DNA of 64,000 nt from Campanula takesimana (Eukaryota; Streptophyta; Magnoliopsida; Asterales; Campanulaceae), in assembly GCA_026119855.1 (NCBI GenBank), contig JAOWBW010000112.1, positions 930,001-994,000 on the forward strand, written 5' to 3'. Made by a program: the position numbers and the translations under genes. The notes beneath the pieces were generated by a model that saw only the letters and a list, made by a program, of their open reading frames with translations, was not told the DNA's origin and ran no database searches. Positions 55,047-64,000 of this stretch are shown piece after piece (within the stretch, counting starts at the first letter, position 1; each line of letters starts with the position of its first letter).

Positions 55047-57131
55047 TGTAACGACCCCAAAAAACCCGACACTATTTTTAAAAATAAATTGAGCTTGTGT
55101 GTATTCTGTGTTGCATATCATTTCTTGCATAATATTATTTTCTTGATTATTTGTGTTAGTTTTAATTTATTAGATTAGTATAATTAAGGAGGTAATTGAT
55201 TAAAGTTGAAACTTTAGGGGTTTTAGTGAAAATTATAGTTTAGGGGTTTATGTATTCAAAGTTAAAGTGGAAGGGCCTAAGGGAAACTTGAAATTATAAA
55301 ACTCATCCTTATCCCTCCCATCTCTCCCTCTCTGCGTTTTCACATAACACACATAACATACTTTCCCAAAATCTTTCCCTGGGTTGAAGAAAAGGTAAGA
55401 GTTCTTCTCATTTTGATTTTATTTCTTATCAATTAATCCTCCGTTCTAAAATCCGACTTCACCTAAATGTTCAAGGCGTTGAATAGATCATTTCTAGCCG
55501 ATTAGAAAATATTTTCATCTATAGTTTCTCCGTAGTAGGTAAGTTACTATTCCCCTTTTTATTGTAAAAACGTTCATATATCTTATATGTGATACTTGTG
55601 ATGATAATTGTTGCTTGGTAGTAAGAGTTTGGGAAAATTGATATAGGTAGTGTTAAAGAAGCAAATTTGGTGTTGTTGAGTTCTGATATGGACTCAATTC
55701 ACAGTAAGCTAAATAGTTGGGATAGTACTTTTGAGACGGTGGAACAGAGAGAGTATAAAATAATTCAGTTTTGGCCTTCGAGGTGTGTTGGGCGGCCGCC
55801 CAAATAGGGTGTGCGGCCGCACATCTATCTGGAAGATTTTGGTCTTGGTCAGGGTATTTTTGGGCGACCGTACAGGTCGGTGTGGGCGACCGCCCAGGTT
55901 GCTGAAGGAACTGAAATGTTCCAATTCAATTGATTTAAGGTTCAATCTTGGTCTAGGTCTTAGGTGATATCCTAGGGTACCTAGGTGGTTATTGTGGAAC
56001 ACCAAAGTTGTAGGTTTGGTCCGTTGTGATCGAGTTTGAAATGATGTAACCGTTTAGGTTCATGTTGGTGTTGTTACATCTTTATTATGCTTTTGTGGGA
56101 TTTCCTACTTTGAAATCATTTGTTTGAGAAATGTGTTTAATTCACTTATTTGTTAGGCTCTTTATAGCAGTTTATCATCTTTATGATGTACTTAGTATGG
56201 TTCCCTAGTTTGGAATCATACACCGATTGTGCAATAGTTAAAAAAGGTCCAGCTAGTCTTACTTGGTTGAGTCAGGCAGTGATGAATATTATCATGGCAC
56301 TCGAGCCAAGTTCATTATAATGTTCTTCACTGGTAACCCCTTTTTCCCCTTCCTAATTGTGTGGTTGGGATGAGCTAGCTCCCTTGTGTGAGTATTATAG
56401 CTACTCGTTTTAGGGTTATGACTTTGTGTCATTTTCCCACCGTTGTTCTTGTTATTGTTTGGTTCCGGAACCCCTGCTTCAGCTCTTTGATGTTGCTCTG
56501 TTGATACTGCTCAAATCATTATATCCTTTTGGGAGAACCTTGGCTCAGTATCTTTTGTAATGTGTTTATTTCAGTCTAATGTGTTGTGTTATGAGTTAGC
56601 TTCGCCTCTCATGTTATGTGCTATGTGCTTACTTATTGAGAATGCTCATTTGAAGTTATATTGTATAACATGCCAAGTAGTTGCATATTAGTAACTTACT
56701 GAGATTTATCTCACCCCGTTCCTTGTTTATTTGTTTTCCTTAGATAAAGGAGAGCTAGGGGCTAGGTCACGTTGAGCTTGGGGGAGGACGTCGAGTTTGG
56801 TAAGCTATTTTGGGAAGGAGTTGATTTGGGTTGCATTATGTAAATGTATAACCTATGGGGTAGTATACCCGAGACTTTGGTGTTATGTCACTATTTTGGT
56901 ACACTTTTAGTGATTGTAAATATTGTAAGTAAAGTGTGTGGACCTTAGAGGTTTTGTATAAACGTTGTGTATAGTTTGAAATGTAATGTTTGGAAGTTTT
57001 CAAAGTTTATCAAGTTTTGGTATAATGAATAATTAAGAAAGGACATTTTGATAATAAAATGTGAATTATGACGTCTTCCGTTCGTGTCCCGATCGTGGGG
57101 GCCAAGTAGGACCCCGGTTCGGGGCGCAAAA
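55047..57131 (+). mobile_element. Solo LTR (gypsy type) in copia RNase H
   Basis: Starts TGTAACGACCCC and ends GGTTCGGGGCGCAAAA. A perfect 5-bp TSD, TAATG, lies at 55042-55046 and 57132-57136. It is 2085 bp. TGTAACGACCCC starts are typical of Tekay/Del-type gypsy LTRs. The last bases have drifted from the usual CA. It contains GGGCGGCCGCCC motifs at 55790-55900. Confidence 0.93.
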
Positions 57132-58430
57132 TAATGTCTATATGCTTAGACTTTGATGAACTTTTGTTGTTGTTGGAGTACAATACTGCTGCCCGATTGT
57201 CACAATATAACTTAAGTGGTCTATCGACACTATAGACAATTCGCAGTCCCTCAATGAATTTACGCAGCCATATAGCTTGATTTGATGCCTCGAAACAAGC
57301 AACAAACTCGGCTTCCATGGTAGAGGAAGTTACGAGTGTCTGTTTGGCACTTCTCCAAGAAACTGCTCCACCGGCTAATGTGAAGACATAACCAGACGTT
57401 GATTTACGACTATCTTGGCATCCAGCAAAATTGGAATACCCAATGATCTCAAGATGATCCGATTTTGAATATGTAAGCATGTAGTCCTTGGTGTTTTGTA
57501 AGTATCTCATCACTCTTTTGGCTGCAACCCAATGTTCTCTTCCCGGATTGCTTTGGTATTAATCAAGCATCCCAATAATAAATGCAAGGTCTGGACGAGT
57601 ACAGACTTTCGCATAAATTAAGCTTCCTACTGTTGATGCGTATGGGATATTTTCCATATACTTGGATTCAAACTTATTTTTAGGACACTATTTGAGACTA
57701 AACTTGTCTCCTTTAGAAACAGGGGTGTCATGTGGTTTACAGTTTTTCATGCTAAACCTTTGTAATACCTTTTCTATATAGGCCTTTTGTGATAATCCTA
57801 AAATACCTCGTGAACGATAACGGTGAATTTGGATTCCTAATACAAATGATGCCTCACCAAGATCTTTCATTTCAATTTGTTTGAAAGAAATTTTTTAGTT
57901 TCCTTAAGAAGGTTTATATCATTACTAGTAAGCAAAATATCATCCACATATAAGACCAAAAATATAAATTTACTCCCACTGAACTTATGGTATACACAAT
58001 CTTCACCAAGATTCGTTTCAAAACCAAATGAAAGAATAACTTGATTAAATTTTAAATACCATTGACGAGAAGCTTGCTTGATACCATAAATGGATTTCTT
58101 AAGTTTACAAACTAATTGATTAGTTTGATCTAAATCGGTCACCATTTCTGGTTTCTTCATATAGATAGTTTTCTCAATGTCTCCATTAAGGAAAGCTGTC
58201 TTTACATCCATTTGATGAAGCTCAAGATCATAATGTGCTACAAGTGCCATAATGATCCTAAAAGAGTTTTTAGATGATACCGGAGAAAATGATTCTTTGT
58301 AATCAATGCCTTCCTTTTGAGTAAATCCCTTAGCAACAAGACGAGCCTTATATCTTTCTACATTACTTTGTGAATCCCTTTTGGTCTTAAAGACCCATTT
58401 ACACCCAATAGGCTTCACATCCTTAGGTAA
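57132..58430 (-). pseudogene. Copia RT and RNase H, degenerate
   Basis: Minus strand. RT (57867-58418): GCKWVFKTKRD, YKARLVAKGFTQKEGIDY, HQMDVKTAFLNGD, KLKKSIYGIKQASRQWY and the catalytic YVDDILL near 57945. The next frame (57688-57870) gives MKDLGEASFVLGIQIHR. RNase H (57137-57513): DSRKSTSGYVF, AVSWRSAKQTL, STMEAEFVACFEAS, YCDNRAAV, SSKSKHIDI. In RNase H the usual DADWAGC region reads SNFAGC, losing the first acidic residue. There are frameshifts near 57870 and 57680 and stops. Confidence 0.93.
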
Positions 58431-58442
58431 TGGAACAAGATC

Positions 58443-59390
58443 TCAAACGTCATTGTCTTTCATAGATTTTAACTCTTCATTTATGGCATTAATCCACTTA
58501 TGAGAATTAGGACTATTAATGGCTTCATGGAAGGTGAGCGGCTCATCTCCCACTAAACCTAAGTGTCCTTCATTCTCGGCAAGATACACCTCATAATCAT
58601 CCAGAATTGCATTCCTTCTTGCTCTATTGGATATCCTTAAGGGCACCGGTTCTTCCTGATTTTGAGGTTGTTGAATTTCATCCTCATGATCAACATTTTC
58701 ATGTTGTTCAATATTTATAAGGGAGTCATTATTTTGAATTGTATGTTCCTCTTGAATTTCAGGTATATAAACTTTATTTTCAATAGGAACTATGGGAAAA
58801 GGTATAGAAATGGATGTCTCTTCCTCTTCAAATTCAAAACTATTCCTAATTTCTCCTCTAAATTCAACATCCTCAAAGAACCTAGCATTTCCCATTTCAA
58901 AAAAGTACTAGTTTTCGGGTTGTAAAATTTATAGCCCCTATATCTCTCGGCATACCCCAAAAAGTAACTACTAATAGTCTTAGCGTCAAGTTTGCCCTCA
59001 TTAGGCCTATAAGGCCTAGCTTCTGCTGGACAACCCCATACATGACGATGATTTAAGGACGGTTTCTTATTCGTCCATAATTCATAAGGGGTTTTATTAG
59101 TAGCTTTAGAGGGAGCTCTATTGAGAGTATAAGCTGCGATTTTAATGCATCGCCTCACAATGAGTGTGGTAAGGAAGTACAAGAGATCATACTCCTTAAC
59201 ATATCCTTAAGGTTTCTATTACGTCTCTTAGCTACACCATTCATGCTAGGCGTACCCGGTATAGTGTAGTGAAGGACAATCCCACACTCCTCAAGATAGT
59301 GAGCAAAAGGACCCGGAAGTTGTTCACCCGAACCGTCATACCGACCGTAGTATTCACCACCACGATCGGACCTAACGTTCTTAATAGTCT
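58443..59390 (-). pseudogene. Copia integrase C-terminal half and linker, degenerate
   Basis: Minus strand. The frame near 59190-59380 gives RSDRGGEYYGRYDGSGEQ and HYTIPGTPSMNGVAKRRNR, where the catalytic Glu of NGVAERRNR is Lys. The next (58880-59182) gives AYTLNRAPSKATNKTPYELW and WGCPAEARPYRPNEGKLD. The acidic linker (58443-58895) runs into RT (PLTFHEAINSPNSHKWINAI). Interrupted upstream by the CACTA end. Confidence 0.9.
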
Positions 59391-60045
59391 CACTACAAGA
59401 AAGAGCCCTTTTTGTGACGGTAGTCGAACCGTCACAAAAAGTCTACAAACCGTCGCAAATAGCATTTGTCACGGTTATATTACGGTTTAAGCTCCGTTAT
59501 GTATACGGGCATGGCAAATGCTCTGTCACGTGCACGAAACCGTGATAAAAGTCTTTTGTGACGGGTTTTTTGACGGTTTTGTCCGTCGCATAGAAACTGT
59601 GTTATATGATGGGGATATAAGTGTCACGCAGGTTTGTAACGGTTATACACATTTATAAAAACCGTGACAAATGTTTAAAATACTTTTTAACGGTAATATA
59701 TTTGTGATAGTGTAAAACCGTAGTAATAAACCGTGATAAAAGTTTAAAATATGGTTTGTTTTTTTTTTTTTAGAAAGAAAGCCATAGTAAATAACGTGTA
59801 AACCCATTTTTTTCACATTTCAAAAACCAAAACATATGTTCCAGAAATTAAACCTTTACGAAAAAATTATAATCCTCAAGAATTTCGACAATTAATAATT
59901 TGGTAACATTCTTGACATTATTTCACCGATTGAAAATTTATTTCCAAAAACACAATACATGTAAACAAATAGTGATCATATAACTGTCTCAGGTCAACTT
60001 TTCAATACAGAAAATGAGAATTTCTAAGGATGGGAAGGATATAAG
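59391..60045. mobile_element. Left end of a second CACTA element
   Basis: CACTACAAGAAAGAGCCCTT starts at 59391, followed by many subterminal repeats around TTTGTGACGG and AACCGTGACAAA in both orientations to about 59740. The opposite end is not in the window, so the LTR elements at 60046 onward may sit inside it. Confidence 0.85.
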
Positions 60046-60830
60046 TGTTAGTAAATTGTATAACAATAGTAATGATTTTCTTGAATTTTACGATAATGAC
60101 AAATATAAAATGAACCATAAAATAAATTTAATGGGGCAAGAAATCATGATAAACAAGACATGCAAAAATTAAATCAAAGCGGACAATAAACGAAGTCGAG
60201 TCTTGTGTTGGACACAATCTCCGCAAGAAGATATTGCCCCGCACTGGTGCTAACGGTTCTGTAGCAATCTTCTCTCAAGATGAAACGACTTTACAGTCCA
60301 TGATAGAAGCACTTCAAATCAAGGACTTCGGCGAATATAACTGTGTTTGACACTTTCAGACTTTGAAGAAGACTTATGCAACAAGATGATCTATTTTCTA
60401 ATAGATGTTTTGAGAATTCACATGAATTCTAAGAATACTTCACATAATTCCATTGAATTATGTTTCTCAAATGTGAATGGGATGATAAATGACAAACAAG
60501 GAGGGTCTATTTATAATGTTCTAAGAGGTATAGTGTCTTTACACGAATAGACATATTTTCTAGATACATTGAATTTGGCCAATTCAATTATATCTCTTCA
60601 TACAAATTCATTCATCTTGTGAAAGTATTCACATTCAATGAACTTGGCCCATACCTCTTCAAAAATCACTAAGATTTGCATACTTTCATCATTAATTCTC
60701 ATTCATCTAAAATGATTTTGAAAAATAAAATGCTTGGACCTTTGTGTACATTTACATAAAATGACACCAAATTAAATTTTGATAAAAAAAAATTTGCCAA
60801 CACCAATATCTCAAAATAAAATTTCCAACA
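60046..60830 (-). repeat. LTR 1 of a tandem LTR array, minus orientation
   Basis: 785 bp, TGTTAGTAAATTG...TTTCCAACA on the + strand, very similar to 63085-63870. A minus-strand TATAAATAGACC lies near 60506. It is followed by ATCCCCCACATG, the complement of a polypurine tract. A 67-codon frame occurs in both copies and is probably a by-product. Confidence 0.9.
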
Positions 60831-63084
60831 ATCCCCCACATGAATGACAATTAATGCATGCATGAATGCAGACTCGTCTGGAAGTTTCGGCGAACCATTA
60901 TTGCATTAGGATAGGTAGCTTGTGGCTTTGAACCTTCCTTAGTAAAATACTATCGGATATACTAGCCATTCAGTAGCGCGATGCTTTGAACTGGTAACTG
61001 TATAGCGTATACCAAGACAATAGTACTTACACAATAATAACTCTATCACGTTTTGTTCTCACGTTTTGTCCATTTCGGCCCTGGACCATGCTTGATTTCA
61101 TAAGTGTTCAATTTGAAGCGGCCTTATTACTTCTCACTTGTATAGGTGATCTCCTATAAAGAGTAACCTGCATACTCCACCACTTAGATATAGGAATCAT
61201 TAAAAGCTTTAAGCTTACCCTCACCACACGTCATCAGGATTTACTTTTAGCACTTGATGGCTTCTGAGAATAGGTTATAATATGTTTCAAGTGTACTACT
61301 AGAATATCTATAATTTAGTTGTCTCATTGAACCAAGGGCCTGGGATCTCCATTTCTCAAGGTTGAGTGTCCACTATGGATTTCTTTGTTTGTATGGGTTT
61401 TTAACCTCATTCCCCTTACCAAACAATTTGATCTCCTATTCATACCCTTTTGGTATACGGATCCGCTTTTGACTTCACATAACCGATTGTGATAGTCCTA
61501 TCTGAGATCAATTGTTTTATGGTTTTGCATCTATGACCATTAAGTCTAGATTTACCATATTTTATGCCTTTTTCCTATTTTTCATTGTCGTCACAATACT
61601 TTAGGATATGTAGGCATAAACTTATTCCAACAAAGAATCATTTCCAAGAATTTATTAGACCATTCAGCTTATCTTTAAGCGTTGTCCAACAACTACTAAC
61701 TTAGATTCCCTATTGAATCGAGTTATCCATGTTGTCTTGGAAAATTTCATTGACACCGCTCCATCATTTATTGGGAACACATTTTAACTTTGGAGTTTAT
61801 TAGTGTTTGATATTCGATCAGTATATCCTTTTCATACTATTGAATATATCACATATAGTAATCCGTAATCACAAGTATATCTTTTAGTACTCCACGTACT
61901 TTAACTATACTTTTCAAATGATTAAATCAATTACTATTCGACTTTTAGATTCTTTAAATTGGTCAGTCTCTTCGAATGATCAAATTCTCTAAGCGGTCAG
62001 TCTTTTCGAGTGGCCAGGATCTCTGAATGGTCAAACTTTCTGAGTGGTCAGTATCTCTACCTTTCTAGAGTCTACCTCTCAAAAGTTTACCTATATAGAG
62101 TCTACCTCTCAATAGTCGACCTTTCCTTATTCTACCTCTTACAAATCTACTTTCTAGATTCGAGGGTTTATTTCTTCGGAATTATCTTTCGAGAGTTTAC
62201 CATTCAAGAATCTCCTTTTCCGAGAGTCTTACTTCAAGAATCTATCTTTCGAAATTCTTCTTACAAGAATCATTTTCTATAACCTTTTAAGAGTCTATCT
62301 CTTTAAGGTTTAGTCTCATAAGAGTTAATTTCTCAAGATTGTCTCTCTTAAGAGTTTATCTTTGAAATTCCAACACTTCAGATTATAGTTTTTTGAAGGT
62401 CTACCTTTCTAGAATTTTTCTTTCAAACAAATTCATCACATTAAATACATCCTTTTGAGGATCCATATGTAACCCAACGGTTTGCATTATGAAGAGATTT
62501 ATCAACTCTCAAGTATTTACTGTTAATCACCTTTTAACACCTTCCATTTATTTTCTAACAAAGAAAATTAGGACCAACAAGTTTTCAACTTTGTCCTCTA
62601 ATTGCCTCTTTTGTTCTTCTACACGAGATGAACCATTAGAAATTGTTACGTATTTCCTTTTGTTTCAAAGGATTATATTCCTTAAAGAATATATCGTTTC
62701 TTGTTTTGGCTTAAGTACTTTTACTTTAGCCGGATACCTCCACAATTGGGGTATACTCCCACATTTTAAGGCATTTATAAAATATTTTATGAATCTTCGA
62801 ATTCATATTTTATAATTTCATTTATGTAGGTCTAGCAAATAATAATAACTTTAATTGAATCATATACCTTCAATTAAAAGTATGTCCCATAAATCACTTG
62901 CATGATTATTATTGCACTTCTCGTTATTATTCGTCAGTTAATTTCCAACGCTCATCTAGTTGTCCTTCCTTGGACAACGGCATTTCTTCTTGTTAATCTT
63001 CTAACGATAACATCCTTCCGTTGTCCATAATAGTTGGCTCACATTTGTCAAACATTCAAGAAAACGTTAATATCTTCTTGCGAT
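60831..63084 (-). mobile_element. Non-coding internal region between the two LTRs
   Basis: About 2.25 kb with no gag or pol. It starts with a polypurine-tract complement (ATCCCCCACATGAATGAC) but has no usual primer-binding site next to LTR 2 (ATCGCAAGAAGATATT instead). A stretch at about 61930-62420 is a degenerate repeat of roughly 15-20 bp units around GAGTCTACCTCTC. The open frames there are by-products of the repeat. Confidence 0.7.
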
Positions 63085-63870
63085 TGTTAGTAAAATTATA
63101 TAACAATAGTAATGGTTTTCTTGAATTTCACGATAATGACAAATATAAAATGAACCATAAAATAAATTTAATGGGGAAAGAAATCATGATAAACTAGAAA
63201 TGCGAAAATTAAATCAAACCGGACAATAAACGAAGTCGAGTCTTGTGTTGGACACAATCTCCGCAAGAAGATATTGCCCCGAACTGGTGCTAACGGTTCT
63301 GTGGCAATCTTCTCTCAAGATGAAACGACTTTACAGTCCATGATAGAAGCACTTCAAATCAAGGACTTCGGCGAACATAACTGTGTTTGACACTTCCATG
63401 CTTTAAAGAAGACTTATGCAACAAGATGATCTATTTTCTAATAGATGTTTTGAGAATTCACATGAATTCTAAGAATACTTCACATAATTCCTTTGAATTA
63501 TGTGTCTCAAATGTGAATGGGATGATAAATGACACACAAGGAGGGTCTATTTATAATGTTCTAAGAGGTATAGTGTCTTTACACGAATAGACATATTTTC
63601 TAGATACGTTGAATTTGGCCAATTCAATTATATCTCTTCATACAAATTCATTCATCTTGTGAAAGTATTCACATTCAATGAACTTGGCCCATACCTCTTC
63701 AAAAATCACTAAGATTTGCATACTTTCATCATTAATTCTCATTCATCTAAAATGATTTTGAAAAATAAAATGCTTGCAACGTTGTGTACATTTACATAAA
63801 ATGACACCAAATTAAATTTTGATAAAAAAAATTTTGCCAACACCAATATCTCAAAATAAAATTTCCAACA
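63085..63870 (-). repeat. LTR 2 of the tandem LTR array, minus orientation
   Basis: 786 bp, near-identical to LTR 1, and also followed by the polypurine-tract complement. Confidence 0.9.
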
Positions 63871-64000
63871 ATCCCCCACATGAATGACAATTAATGCATG
63901 CATGAATGCAGACTCGTCTGGAAGTTTCGGCGAACCATTATTGCATTAGGATAGGTAGCTTGTGGCTTTGAACCTTCCTTAGTAAAATACTATCGGATAT
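63871..64000 (-). mobile_element. Start of a second internal region
   Basis: Matches 60831-60960 base for base as far as the window end, so LTR 2 is followed by the same internal sequence as LTR 1: a tandem LTR-internal-LTR-internal arrangement. Confidence 0.88.

Larger units (their letters stand above)
54077..59390 (-). mobile_element. Second copia retrotransposon (3' part), minus strand
   Basis: A 3' LTR at 54077-54541 (minus: TGTTAGAACATGG...TTGTTCCAACA), a polypurine tract (complement of ATCTCCCACTTGGG, from 54542), then RNase H, RT and integrase remnants to 59390. There the CACTA end at 59391 interrupts integrase. Gag, protease and the 5' LTR are not in the window. A solo LTR splits RNase H. 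Confidence 0.9.

Noticed and set aside
60347..60550. 67-codon frame repeated at 63387-63590
   Set aside because: Conserved only because both lie in the duplicated LTR; no domain and no independent evidence of selection.

Overview
The window is AT-rich nuclear DNA from a flowering plant, very probably a eudicot. The evidence is two intronless plant-specific S-protein homologue (SPH) genes, many Stowaway-type MITEs with 'CTCCCTCCGTCCC' ends, and plant lineages of LTR retrotransposon (SIRE-like copia, Tat-like and Athila-like Ty3/gypsy), a plant LINE, CACTA, MULE and hAT elements. I see no rRNA, tRNA, CRISPR or bacterial operon structure. The species cannot be named from the sequence.

Only two ordinary host genes are supported. 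They are SPH genes on the + strand at 7361-7795 and 25385-25837, a duplicated pair. The duplication includes promoter, 5' UTR, CDS and 3' flank, about 1 kb in all. The copies have since been driven 17.6 kb apart by transposons. Both predict small secreted proteins with four mature cysteines.

Layout. 1-995: end of an LTR. 1.3-5.5 kb: MITEs and a young, complete, short LTR element (3181-5117) carrying a 213-codon ORF I do not recognise. 7.2-8.45 kb: SPH gene 1 and its duplicated flank. 8.9-12.6 kb: 5'-truncated LINE. 12.6-17.1 kb: decayed Tat-like gypsy element without integrase. 17.8-21.9 kb: repeat copy A, split by a solo LTR that itself holds a hAT element. 22.0-24.1 kb: two large inverted-repeat elements, one a MULE with a perfect 9-bp TSD. 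25.1-26.15 kb: SPH gene 2. 26.2-30.3 kb: copia fragments, TA microsatellites and MITEs. 30,444-50,875: one SIRE-like copia element on the minus strand, with a perfect 5-bp TSD and stuffed with nested insertions: an Athila-like LTR holding a Pack-MULE with a kinesin-10 exon, a solo LTR in integrase, and a solo LTR holding another LTR holding a CACTA element holding MITEs. 52.1-54.1 kb: repeat copy B. 54.1-59.4 kb: a second minus-strand copia element split by a 2.1 kb solo LTR. 59.4 kb onward: one end of a second CACTA element, then a tandem LTR / non-coding internal / LTR array reaching the window end.

Apart from the SPH pair, almost everything is transposon-derived. The most notable items are the SPH pair with diverged promoters, the kinesin-capturing Pack-MULE, the short LTR element with its own open ORF, and a recurring design in which unrelated LTR families carry several copies of a GC-rich near-palindrome upstream of their TATA boxes.
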